DNA from: JAAZBV01 sp964499695 | GTDB taxonomy: Bacteria > Desulfobacterota > DSM-4660 > Desulfatiglandales > HGW-15 | Assembly (NCBI GenBank): GCA_964499695.1 | Contig: CAZCMD010000069.1 | Coordinates: forward strand, 1-23,729 | Direction of reading: 5' to 3' | DNA length: 23,729 bases | Part shown: positions 1 to 7,435 of the stretch, piece after piece | Layout: each line of letters begins with the position of its first letter | How positions within the stretch are numbered: position 1 is the stretch's first letter | The notes under the pieces: model-generated | Told to the model about the DNA's origin: nothing | The model's input: the letters and a program-made list of their open reading frames with translations, nothing else | Databases searched by the model: none | Made by a program: the position numbers and the translations under genes

Positions 1-325
1 AGGCAAGTTCAAGGTCCCCTAACCTTGTCACTATACTGTCTATAACCTGGTCAAGCCCCATTACCTTGTTTACCATTGACTTAAGTTCAGGAAACAGGGG
101 ATGTTTTTTATTAGCCCTGTAATAGACCTGCCTGCCATCCTTTTCTGACTCAAGAAATTTTGTACCTGTTAACTGGTTTAACTCTTCCCGGACTGCATTG
201 GTTGAGACATTGAATTCATTGGCAAGTTCTCTCAGGTATGATCTCGCTTCAGGGTTAAAAAACAGCCTCACAAGGAGTTTAATCCTTGTCTTTGAAGCTA
301 TTAATCCTGAAAAAAGGTCATTCAT
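1..325 (-). CDS. ArsR-like winged-helix transcriptional regulator (partial, C-terminus outside window)
   Basis: The reverse strand reads MNDLFSGLIASKTRIKLL and continues open to the window edge, giving about 108 residues. A winged helix-turn-helix is visible: a helix around RSYLRELANEF, a recognition helix around VSTNAVREELNQL, and a wing around ESEKDGRQVYYRAN. This matches ArsR-like regulators that I recall from Desulfobacterota, often with a C-terminal nucleotidyltransferase-like region; any such region lies outside this window. I chose the ATG at 325 because AGGA at 332-335 sits 6 nt before it. An in-frame ATG at 329-331 abuts the same AGGA and is less likely. A strong promoter and a perfect palindrome just upstream suggest autoregulation. 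The DNA-binding role is well supported; the ligand and targets are unknown. Confidence 0.8.
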   Translation of the reverse strand, partial: MNDLFSGLIASKTRIKLLVRLFFNPEARSYLRELANEFNVSTNAVREELNQLTGTKFLESEKDGRQVYYRANKKHPLFPELKSMVNKVMGLDQVIDSIVTRLGDLELA

Positions 326-340
326 TTTCATTCCTAATAC

Positions 341-357
341 GAGTAGAAATTCTACTC
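341..357. promoter_or_regulatory. 17-bp perfect palindrome, probable operator
   Basis: GAGTAGAA-A-TTCTACTC is a perfect inverted repeat with 8-bp arms and a single central base. It sits between the -10 box (358-363) and the Shine-Dalgarno sequence of the ArsR-like gene, where the transcription start would fall. Position and symmetry fit a dimeric winged-helix repressor acting on its own gene. Binding is inferred, not shown. Confidence 0.6.
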
Positions 358-386
358 ATAATAGAGTGTCAAAATATTAATGTCAA
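358..386 (-). promoter_or_regulatory. sigma70-type promoter of the ArsR-like gene
   Basis: Reading the minus strand, TTGACA (381-386) is followed after exactly 17 bp by TATTAT (358-363). This is a perfect -35 box and a -10 box with one mismatch at optimal spacing. It lies 33 bp upstream of the chosen start codon. The 17-bp palindrome begins directly after the -10 box, so a protein bound there would block transcription initiation. Confidence 0.75.
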
Positions 387-443
387 GGAATAAAAAACGG
401 GTGCAAGGTGTAAGGCGAAGGGCGCTAGGTAAGAGGCAAAATA

Positions 444-611
444 TTATGGCAGTAATCCTGTGATATACTTTACCAGGCTGGCGTAACTGTTTTTCATATC
501 GTTTATTAATTCCGGGTTTACAACCTTCAACAGATCAAGTAATTTCAGGAGAAAGATGGAAAGGCGGTGTTCAACCACTTCAGTATCTATTACAGACTTT
601 TTTATTCGGCT
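444..611 (-). pseudogene. possible remnant of a small helical protein gene
   Basis: The minus strand is open for about 55 codons, ending at a TAA at 444-446, and reads as an amphipathic, protein-like segment (EVVEHRLSIFLLKLLDLLKV, later MKNSYASLVKYITGLLP). An in-frame TGA at 612-614 closes it upstream, and no ATG or ribosome-binding site is present near its beginning. It could be the C-terminal stub of a decayed gene. I do not recognise the family, and chance openness over 55 codons is possible. Confidence 0.25.
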
Positions 612-642
612 TCAATAGCTTTTTTCTCTATTGCTTAAATCG

Positions 643-657
643 GTTACCTCTGGTAAC
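643..657. promoter_or_regulatory. short inverted repeat upstream of usp gene
   Basis: GTTACC-TCT-GGTAAC is a perfect 6-bp dyad with a 3-bp centre, immediately followed by an AT-rich TATATATAA stretch (658-666) that could include a -10 box. It lies 31 bp before the usp start codon. It may be an operator or simply a small hairpin in the leader. Confidence 0.35.
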
Positions 658-688
658 TATATATAAAAATTTATGGAGGGTCAGAAAA

Positions 689-1606
689 ATGCGTGTAAAG
701 CTTGATAAGATCATGTGCACTACCGATTTTTCAGAATTATCCAATCATGCGGTCTTTTACGGGGCCTCCCTTGCCAGGGAGTATAAGGCAAAGCTTTATA
801 TATGTCATACCATTGATCTCTCTTCTGCCACCATGTACGGAGAAGCCACATATGCCTTTGAATCACAACTGACTCACATGGAAGATTATGCCCATAAACG
901 CATGAAACGTATTATGGAAAAATTCAACATAGAATGGGAACCGCTTGTTACTATAGGCAATGCCGCAGATGAAATTACACGTCTTGCACAGGAAAACCGG
1001 GTTGACCTTGCCATAACGGCAACAAGAGGCAGGTCAGGCATTAAAAGGCTTGTGCTTGGTTCTGTTACAGAGCATCTGATGCACAGCCTTCCATGCCCGC
1101 TTCTTACGGTTCACGGCCCTGAAAATGATCCTGCACTTACAAAGGAAAAGGAAATCAGGTTCAACCGGATCCTTGTCGGGTCTGATTTTTCCGCTGATTC
1201 AAATCTTGCCCTTGAATATGGCCTGGCCCTGGCACAGGAATACCAGTCGGATCTCTATATAGTTCATGTGCTTGAAACCCCCCGTTATAAGGATATCCCT
1301 AAATCTGTTCAGGACGCTCGTGAAGAGATCAGGAAAAGCCTGCACAAGCAGCTTAAAGACCAGCTCGAAGCCCTGGTGCCTGAGGAGGCATATAACTGGT
1401 GCAAACCTAAGACGCGCCTGCTTTCAGGCATTGCCCATGAAGAGCTAATAAAATTTGCACATGTCGAGGATATTGATCTCATAATTATGGGGGTAAGGGG
1501 GCACAGCCTTGTCGAATCATTATTTGTGGGGGCAACCACAGAAAGGGTCATACGCAAGGCAGGATGCTCGGTAATGTCTGTAAGACCTATTTCTAACCCT
1601 TCCTGA
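689..1606 (+). CDS. universal stress protein, two tandem UspA domains
   Basis: This is a cytoplasmic stress-associated, probably nucleotide-binding protein of 305 aa, about twice a single UspA domain. Domain 1 (about residues 4-142) begins KIMCTTDFSELS and ends with A-x2-G-x9-G-S (residues 111-125), so the first glycine of the usual G-x2-G-x9-G-S/T ATP-binding motif is Ala. Domain 2 (about 157-301) begins RILVGSDFSADS and carries G-x2-G-x9-G-A in GVRGHSLVESLFVGAT, so the final S/T position is Ala. TGGAGGG ends about 9 nt before the ATG. It stands alone between the regulator and a convergent operon. Family assignment is firm; whether both halves bind ATP is uncertain. Confidence 0.93.
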   Translation: MRVKLDKIMCTTDFSELSNHAVFYGASLAREYKAKLYICHTIDLSSATMYGEATYAFESQLTHMEDYAHKRMKRIMEKFNIEWEPLVTIGNAADEITRLAQENRVDLAITATRGRSGIKRLVLGSVTEHLMHSLPCPLLTVHGPENDPALTKEKEIRFNRILVGSDFSADSNLALEYGLALAQEYQSDLYIVHVLETPRYKDIPKSVQDAREEIRKSLHKQLKDQLEALVPEEAYNWCKPKTRLLSGIAHEELIKFAHVEDIDLIIMGVRGHSLVESLFVGATTERVIRKAGCSVMSVRPISNPS

Positions 1607-1648
1607 TAATAAAGATATTACCTGTTCCTTTACATAACCTTGAAGAAG

Positions 1649-3007
1649 TTATCTCTTTCTCCGAACGACTCTTCTTCTGCGTACCAGCTTTTTGGGTGCA
1701 TTGACACCCCCTGAATCAGTAACACTGGCTGTTTCACCAGTATCAGTTCCTGACATCTCCCATGGGAATTTCTGCCAGTGTGCACATGTGGCCTTAGGGC
1801 ATTTCAGGAAACTTTTTCCGCTGCTGTCTGTAACCTCAATCAGGAAGTTGCTTGCACATTTCGGGCAATCAATATAGTAGGGTTTTCCCCAACTGATAAA
1901 AGTACAGCCGCTGTCTGAGCAGTGATAATAGGTCTTTCCCTTTGCAGTTTCACTTGTCTTGATACTGCCTGTTCCGCATAACGGGCATTTAAGTCCGAGT
2001 TGTGCCTCAAATTCAAGTATCCTGTCCTCTATTTCCTTATCATCAAGAGGTTCAAAATCTTCAGAGACTGTATCCGGATGATCATCCTCATGTGTCGGCA
2101 TTCCTGTCTCAGGCACATTTTTCACTGGTGTAAAATCTTTTGCAGGAATGGCTGTTTCAGGTAGATTCTGTACTTCCTGTCCCTTATCTACTTCTGGAGA
2201 GGTTCCGGATATCTCTGGAGTTGCTGTTGAAACAATGACCGCAGGAGGCTGTGGAGTGTCTTTGACTGCTGGAGATGGTTTTATGACCTTGTCTGTCTTG
2301 AGCTGGCTGAATATATTTACCGGTTTCACAGGAATAACTGTCGGTCTTTTAACCATTTTTTCAGCAGGGGTGTCATCTCCAACCCTCAGATGCGAAAACT
2401 TCTTTTTAGGAGCCTTGGCTGCCGCAGCCTCATTAACAGACACTCCCTGTATGGTAAGCATCTGATTAAACTGCCTTGATGCCTCCTCACGTGTTTTTCT
2501 TTTTGCGGTAACCTCATCTATCATCTGTCCTAAGTATGCGACGAGGTTAAGGCCGGGCATATTGGGGAAAATTTTATCAAAAAGTTGTGCCATGCTGATC
2601 ATGGGTTTATTGCAGAATATACGCTCATCAGTAATCTTCAGATAGTTCTTGGTTGTCATATCCTCTATGACTTTGCTGATATCACTTTCCGGTTCAATAC
2701 TCATTTCAGCGAGTTCTTCAATCAGGCTCGATTCTGTATAGCGTGGCGGGGGTGATGCGGGAAAGGTCTCTATCTCTGTTTCGCGTGTTGCAAGGAGCAC
2801 AACACATGAGACAGAAAAAATATTCAACTCAAGCTCATCGATACCATATTTGGTGCCAAGGAGATGCTCAATATGTATCCCCAGAATATCATTAAATTCC
2901 TTTATCAGAAGCATATTGCCATCACCATCGGCCTGATTACCCGCTTGTTCTATATTATCACCGGCTTCTATTTTTTCTGCATTTTGCTGCAAAATATCAT
3001 TTTCCAT
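1649..3007 (-). CDS. double zinc-ribbon protein with basic C-terminal tail
   Basis: This 452-aa protein is of unknown function. Residues about 31-190 are predicted helical, and 94-130 (SLIEELAEMS...YLKITD) resembles a winged helix. Residues about 200-325 are a Pro/Thr/Val/Lys-rich linker, probably disordered. Two C4 zinc ribbons of the topoisomerase-I C-terminal type follow: C341, C344, C363, C368, and C381, C384, C403, C408 (CxxC...Cx4C in each). The last 14 residues are almost all Lys/Arg (KKLVRRRRVVRRKR). Ribbons plus a basic tail suggest binding to DNA or RNA. It is the third gene of the operon with a ParA-like ATPase, 39 nt after the 134-aa gene, so a DNA-tethering partner role is plausible but inferred. 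Confidence 0.82.
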   Translation of the reverse strand: MENDILQQNAEKIEAGDNIEQAGNQADGDGNMLLIKEFNDILGIHIEHLLGTKYGIDELELNIFSVSCVVLLATRETEIETFPASPPPRYTESSLIEELAEMSIEPESDISKVIEDMTTKNYLKITDERIFCNKPMISMAQLFDKIFPNMPGLNLVAYLGQMIDEVTAKRKTREEASRQFNQMLTIQGVSVNEAAAAKAPKKKFSHLRVGDDTPAEKMVKRPTVIPVKPVNIFSQLKTDKVIKPSPAVKDTPQPPAVIVSTATPEISGTSPEVDKGQEVQNLPETAIPAKDFTPVKNVPETGMPTHEDDHPDTVSEDFEPLDDKEIEDRILEFEAQLGLKCPLCGTGSIKTSETAKGKTYYHCSDSGCTFISWGKPYYIDCPKCASNFLIEVTDSSGKSFLKCPKATCAHWQKFPWEMSGTDTGETASVTDSGGVNAPKKLVRRRRVVRRKR

Positions 3008-3046
3008 AATAATTCCTGTTTATCCTTTATCTTTTCCAGATCTGTT

Positions 3047-3451
3047 TCAGGCTGCTCTCTTTATATTATCCAGTATATTATCAACCTTCTGCTCCATGTC
3101 ATCAGGAGTCCCTGCAGAGAGATCATTAATGGCATCGGTGCCATTGTCAGTTGCTGTATTGGCCTCTTCACCAGAACCCTCTTTTCTGCTGTTGATTTTT
3201 ACTGAAAGGTAATCCCCGTATCTATCAAGCAGTACAGAGAGGTTCACCTTTACTTCAAAGTCGAGTCTGTAGGCAATCTGGTTATCCACTGCAACAATAT
3301 CGCCGCTTTTATATTCTATATCTTCTTCAATCCCCAGGTTATGCTCCTTCAGGATAATCTTCTCGATTGCACCCCAGTCCAGATCGGCAGTAATAGCATC
3401 AATCAATTCCTGCTCGCCATTTTTTATTATTTCTGAATTTGTTACCTTCAT
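3047..3451 (-). CDS. conserved-looking hypothetical protein in ParA operon
   Basis: This 134-aa protein is not recognised. Residues 1-90 look like a small alpha/beta domain: a helix around GEQELIDAITADL, then strands around YKSGDIVAVDNQIAYRLDFE and VKVNLSVLL. Residues about 90-115 are a Gly/Asn/Thr/Asp-rich linker, and the end (MEQKVDNILDNIKRAA) is a probable amphipathic helix. A soluble domain, flexible linker and terminal helix fit an adaptor protein. Its ATG is only 3 nt after the stop of the ParA-like gene, so the two are almost certainly co-transcribed and translationally coupled. Confidence 0.75.
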   Translation of the reverse strand: MKVTNSEIIKNGEQELIDAITADLDWGAIEKIILKEHNLGIEEDIEYKSGDIVAVDNQIAYRLDFEVKVNLSVLLDRYGDYLSVKINSRKEGSGEEANTATDNGTDAINDLSAGTPDDMEQKVDNILDNIKRAA

Positions 3452-3454
3452 ATC

Positions 3455-4231
3455 TTACTCCTCTTTACAATGCATGGATCCAATTATCTCCCTTGCAAGG
3501 GAAATAAAACATTTTGCCCCTTCTGATGTAATATCAGTCAGGATTATTGATTTCCCGTGGCGGGTAGATTCTTTTATGCTCCGGCACCTTGGAATTACGG
3601 TCCTGTAAACCATGCCGTGAAAACCTTTTTTGACTTCACCTGCTATCTGAGAGGATACAGCTTCATGGGAATCGTACATGTTTAACAGTATCCCGCCAAT
3701 CTCAGCCCTTGCCTGGTATTTTTTCTTAAGCCCGTAGAAAACCGTAAAATACTGCCCCAGGGATTCAAGGGCAAAATACTCACACTGCAAAGGTATTAAT
3801 ATATAGTCAGCCGCATTTAATCCGTTTATTCCAAGAAAACTGAAGGCGCCGGGGCTGTCTATAATTACATAATCATATTCTTCTTTTACTCTGTCGAGCA
3901 GGGTTTTAAGCTTAAACTCACGGTTAATGTTTAACCTGAGATCATGCTCTGCGCCCAAGAGCCTTGTATCTGCCGGGATCAGTTTCAGATATCCTATATC
4001 TGAATTTATTATCGTATCGTTAACAGGAACTGTCCCTGCAAGAGCATCATATAAACCTTTTCCTGCTTTTCCATTTATACCTGATGTTGCGCTTGTAGCA
4101 TGTCCCTGAAAATCCAGGTCAAGAAGCAGGGTTTTTTTTTCAGCAAGGGCAAGGGCAGTGGAAAGATTAACCGCGGTTATTGTCTTTCCGACCCCTCCCT
4201 TCTGGCTTGAAATACATATTATTTTTCCCAT
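3455..4231 (-). CDS. ParA/MinD-family ATPase
   Basis: This 258-aa P-loop ATPase is of the deviant Walker A type that positions DNA or protein cargo. The Walker A motif is KGGVGKT at residues 11-17, with signature Lys11 and catalytic Lys16. The A' motif is DLDFQGHAT, with Asp38 and Asp40; Phe replaces the usual Pro. Walker B is YVIIDSPG (Asp125). There is no N-terminal helix-turn-helix, so it resembles short ParA/orphan MinD-like proteins rather than long plasmid ParA. No parB-like gene follows; instead there are a 134-aa unknown and a double zinc-ribbon protein. The ATG is favoured by family alignment although the upstream GGGGCG is a weak ribosome-binding site. The family is certain; the cargo is unknown. 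Confidence 0.93.
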   Translation of the reverse strand: MGKIICISSQKGGVGKTITAVNLSTALALAEKKTLLLDLDFQGHATSATSGINGKAGKGLYDALAGTVPVNDTIINSDIGYLKLIPADTRLLGAEHDLRLNINREFKLKTLLDRVKEEYDYVIIDSPGAFSFLGINGLNAADYILIPLQCEYFALESLGQYFTVFYGLKKKYQARAEIGGILLNMYDSHEAVSSQIAGEVKKGFHGMVYRTVIPRCRSIKESTRHGKSIILTDITSEGAKCFISLAREIIGSMHCKEE

Positions 4232-4592
4232 AAAAGTGATGCGCCCCGGTCATCATCTCCTGCTTTTTGATGGATATTTATTTAACTAATTTTTGCAAAT
4301 ATTATGCCATCTTTTTAGCGGGCTGATACGGCTCAATCACTATATAAAATATCGGATCAGGCGAAAAATCGTCAAAATAATGACATCATCTGCTGTTTTA
4401 CCGGCCTTTTTATAAGACCTGTACGGACAAAAACAATGGTTACAAGGGGTTGCAACATGGATTGATCATCAAAAAACCAAAAATGAGATTCTACAACCCA
4501 TTTTTAAAACAGGCACGATTCCTGCTTAAAAGTCTTAGTTGGTGCAATATAAAAGTCTGTTTTAGACAGGGAATATTACTCAGGAGCTGTAT
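4232..4592. promoter_or_regulatory. divergent intergenic region between ParA operon and acidic FGE-like gene
   Basis: This 361-bp AT-rich gap must hold promoters for both directions, but I cannot assign convincing -35/-10 pairs. It contains several short dyads, for example the 8-bp palindrome GTTGCAAC (4449-4456) and CAGG/CCTG arms around 4510-4524. The right end has AGGAG (4582-4586) placed 6 nt before a TTG start codon. No additional ORF is convincing here. Confidence 0.5.
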
Positions 4593-7322
4593 TTGAGGCC
4601 GATTGTAACATATGAAGGGATTGATGAGGCATTAAAGAACCTGCGATATATAAACAAGAATTCTTTAAAATCAAAACTCATCAATACAATAATTGAACAG
4701 TATCACTCACGTGGGGGGAGTGTCGAATCAATAGATGAGATAGATACTGATTTTCTGGTAAAGACCCTGTGGGACACAGGGGAGGACCCTGTTCTTATTA
4801 AAAGCAGACGAAAAAATTTTAACAGCATAAAATCCACAGTAAATTCTGACCTTAAAAACCTGTACAGCGGCGGGCTCAATAAAGAAGGTATTATAATCAA
4901 TCAGAAAAATATCTTTGATATGTCTGATGAGGCAAAAAGCGAGATGCTTGAGTCATTCTCGTATGGCGGTAACGGCAACAGTCAGATCCCCCTTGATAAG
5001 ATTACGGATGTTTTAAGTGTTATTAATGATTTTATCTCAAACAAGGAGTCAGGCATTGAAGCAAATGAAAAGTTTGAGCAGCTCAAGGAATTGATAAAGG
5101 ACATTTCCGGCAAAGTCGGGATATCGATTGTAAGCGAGGATAGTAATGCCGGCAATGTTATATATGCCAAATCAACTGAGGCAACCCCTGTGCAAAAGGA
5201 ACCTATTGATGAAAATGTGGTTATTGTTCAGGAAGAAGTGCCAGTCGATGAGACAGACGATAAATATGAGGAGCTTGAGTTAGAGGATGTGCCTGAAGAA
5301 GAGCTCGATGACTCTAATGAAGGTGAAGTCGATGTAGCCCTGGAACCCATAGATGAGGCGGATGAACCGGAAGATGCGGCTTTAGAGGAACTTACGGAAC
5401 TGCCAGAGGATGAAATAGAGGAGGAGCTTCTTGAAGGAGATACCGAAGAGGTCCCGGAAGATGAGATTGAGGAGATCCCTGAAGAAGAAATTGTTGAAGC
5501 GCCTATTGATGAGGAGATAGCGGATGATGAATTAGAGGAAATTGAGGTTGTGGATACACCGGAGCAGGAGGAGGAAGCTATTGAAGATGAGGTGGAGGTC
5601 ATAGAAGAACCTCTTGAGGAACCAGTAGATGAGGTGGATGAAATTGAAGATATACCGGAAGAAGAACTTGAAGAACTCCCCGAGGATGCGCTGGAGGAAG
5701 AGCTCATTGATGATACAGATGAGGAACCGGTAGAAGAGATAGAGGATGATGAATTTGAGGAGGTTGAAGTAGAGGATGTTCCGGAGGAGGAGCTTGAAGA
5801 AGAGGCTCCTGAAGATGAAGTTGAGGTCATAGAAGAGCCCCTTGATGAGCCGGTAGATGAGGTGGATGAAATTGAAGATATACCGGAAGAAGAAGTTGAA
5901 GAATTCCCTGAAGAAGATGTTGAGGAAGAACCAGTTGATGAGATAGAGGATGATGAATTTGAGGAGGTAGAGGTAGAGGATGTTCCGGATGAGCTTGAGG
6001 AGGAAGTTCCTGAAGATGAAGTTGAGGTCATAGAAGAGCCTCTTGAAGAAGCTCTGGATGAGGTGGATGAACTTGAAGAACTCCCTGAAGAAGAGCTTGA
6101 GAAACTCCCCGACGATGAGGCTGAGGAAGAACCTATCGATGATATAGAAGAGTTGCCAGTTGATGAGGTTGATATAGAGGAAGCGCCGGATGAGCTTGAG
6201 GAGGCTAACGAAGATGATATTGAATTCGTTGACGAACCCCTTGAAGAAAGGCTTGATGATGTGGATGCGCTTGAAGATGTGCCAGAGGAGGAGTTGGAAG
6301 ATATCCCTGGAGATGAGATTACAGAAGAGCCGGTAGATGAGCCAATTATTGAGTCTGATGACCTTGATGAGATACCGGAAGATGAGCTGGAGGAGGTTCC
6401 TGAAGATGAGATAGCGGAGCTCCTTGAGGATGATGATTATTCACTGGAAGAGATACTTGAGGATTATGATACCACAGGGTACCTGAGCGAAGAGGGGAAG
6501 GAACAGGCCCTTATTTTAGCGGACAGATTTGATAAGATGCTATCCGATACTGAAAGGTATTATAACCGGTATCTTCTGGTCCCCGGGGGAAGGTTTCTTA
6601 TCGTAAACGCCCCATCAAAAGCAGAAAATAAAACCTGGAGATATATAGAACTCCCTGATTTTTATTTTGGCAAATTTCCTGTAACAAATAACCTTTTTGA
6701 ACTCTTTATAGAAAAAACAGGGTATGTGACAACAGCAGAACGCATTGGTTATGGTAATGTATATAAAGGGCGATACAGGTATAAGATAGATGAAAAGAGC
6801 GGCAGGAAGATACTTGAGTGGAACTCCGCGCTTAACCATGAAAAGGTGGATGGGGCTTGCTGGTATCAGCCTCATGGCCCCGGTAGTACAGTTCATGGAA
6901 AGAGAAATTACCCTGTTGTGCAGGTGACCCTTGAAGATGCAATGGCCTTTGCAGCATGGACAGGTAAGAGGCTCCCTACCGAACAGGAGTGGGAGGCAGC
7001 GGCCCGGACATCCAGCGGGCTTGATTATCCCTGGGGTAAAAAGCCGGATAAAGAGAAATGTAATATAGAGGCCTCTGCTATTGGTGACACGACCCCTGTT
7101 GAAAAATATCAAAAGGCAGCCAATAAATATGAGATATACGATCTTTTGGGAAACGTGCTTGAATGGACCGCAAGCAGTGAGTCTCAGGAGGGTAATGTGC
7201 TGTTTATTGCCAAGGGTGGAAGCTGGGTTTCCGGTGAAAATATTACACTCACATCAAAATTCCTGCTTGACCCCAAAAGCCCCTCAAATATAGCAGGTTT
7301 CAGATGCATCACATACAAATAA
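4593..7322 (+). CDS. giant acidic-repeat protein with C-terminal SUMF1/FGE-like domain
   Basis: This 909-aa protein has three parts. Residues 1-215 form a mixed helical domain I do not recognise. Residues about 215-645 are Glu/Asp-rich with regularly spaced Pro, Ile and Val (PEEELEE- and PEDEVEV-like units); from K224 to K504 there is no Lys, Arg or His. Residues about 657-909 are a formylglycine-generating-enzyme-like domain (YPVVQVTLEDAMAFAAWTGK, LPTEQEWEAAAR, GNVLEWT, KGGSW, GFRC). The two catalytic cysteines of active FGE correspond to Ser880 and Thr885, so oxidase activity is unlikely. The start is TTG with AGGAG 6 nt upstream. No signal peptide is seen, so it is probably cytoplasmic. 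It is divergent from the ParA operon. Confidence 0.88.
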   Translation: MRPIVTYEGIDEALKNLRYINKNSLKSKLINTIIEQYHSRGGSVESIDEIDTDFLVKTLWDTGEDPVLIKSRRKNFNSIKSTVNSDLKNLYSGGLNKEGIIINQKNIFDMSDEAKSEMLESFSYGGNGNSQIPLDKITDVLSVINDFISNKESGIEANEKFEQLKELIKDISGKVGISIVSEDSNAGNVIYAKSTEATPVQKEPIDENVVIVQEEVPVDETDDKYEELELEDVPEEELDDSNEGEVDVALEPIDEADEPEDAALEELTELPEDEIEEELLEGDTEEVPEDEIEEIPEEEIVEAPIDEEIADDELEEIEVVDTPEQEEEAIEDEVEVIEEPLEEPVDEVDEIEDIPEEELEELPEDALEEELIDDTDEEPVEEIEDDEFEEVEVEDVPEEELEEEAPEDEVEVIEEPLDEPVDEVDEIEDIPEEEVEEFPEEDVEEEPVDEIEDDEFEEVEVEDVPDELEEEVPEDEVEVIEEPLEEALDEVDELEELPEEELEKLPDDEAEEEPIDDIEELPVDEVDIEEAPDELEEANEDDIEFVDEPLEERLDDVDALEDVPEEELEDIPGDEITEEPVDEPIIESDDLDEIPEDELEEVPEDEIAELLEDDDYSLEEILEDYDTTGYLSEEGKEQALILADRFDKMLSDTERYYNRYLLVPGGRFLIVNAPSKAENKTWRYIELPDFYFGKFPVTNNLFELFIEKTGYVTTAERIGYGNVYKGRYRYKIDEKSGRKILEWNSALNHEKVDGACWYQPHGPGSTVHGKRNYPVVQVTLEDAMAFAAWTGKRLPTEQEWEAAARTSSGLDYPWGKKPDKEKCNIEASAIGDTTPVEKYQKAANKYEIYDLLGNVLEWTASSESQEGNVLFIAKGGSWVSGENITLTSKFLLDPKSPSNIAGFRCITYK
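5586..6410 (+). repeat. higher-order acidic coding repeat
   Basis: A long unit inside the acidic gene begins with a DEVEVIEEPLEEPVDEVDE-like stretch at 5586, 5814 and 6015, and in a diverged form at 6213. Spacing is 228, 201 and 198 nt (76, 67 and 66 codons). Within each unit are shorter 8-13-residue motifs of the IPEEELEE kind. Copies 2 and 3 share long near-identical nucleotide runs, pointing to recent tandem duplication. Confidence 0.8.
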
Positions 7323-7324
7323 TC

Positions 7325-7429
7325 AGGTTTACGGTATAAGGTGCGAGGTCTACGGTGAATACTCCTTAGACCTTATACCTCAAACTGTAGACCGTATTTC
7401 TTGTACATCACACCGTAGACCGTAAACCT
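7325..7429. repeat. clustered palindromic repeats between convergent genes, possible bidirectional terminator
   Basis: AGGTTTACGGT (7325-7335) pairs with ACCGTAAACCT (7419-7429). GGTCTACGGTG (7347-7357) pairs with CACCGTAGACC (7411-7421), and GGTATAAGGT (7334-7343) with ACCTTATACC (7370-7379). All arms are variants of one GGTNTACGGT-like unit in both orientations. The cluster fills the gap between two convergent genes and would fold on either transcript, so it may end both. Confidence 0.55.
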
Positions 7430-7435
7430 ATAATA

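Larger units (their letters stand above)
387..688. other. intergenic region between regulator and usp gene
   Basis: This stretch of about 300 bp contains no intact gene. At 400-438 there is a degenerate GGTGCAAGGTGTAAGG-type tandem sequence; a similar one occurs in inverted orientation near 10550-10580. At 444-611 the minus strand holds an open fragment without a start codon (listed separately). The right end carries a short inverted repeat and the ribosome-binding site of the usp gene. Confidence 0.6.

Noticed and set aside
4437..4454. sigma54-like TGG...TTGCA upstream of the acidic gene
   Set aside because: The GG-to-GC distance is 14 instead of 12 bases, and the -24 element lacks the usual TGGCAC; spacing in sigma54 promoters is strict.
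5228..6031. Long antisense Ser/Thr-rich open frame of 267 codons
   Set aside because: It is the mirror of GAA/GAG/GAT-rich codons on the plus strand; the composition is almost only Ser/Thr/Gly with no domain, so it is a shadow of the acidic repeat.
7325..7429. Repeat cluster as a CRISPR array
   Set aside because: The arms occur in both orientations with irregular spacing, there are no unique spacers of constant length, and no cas genes are present.
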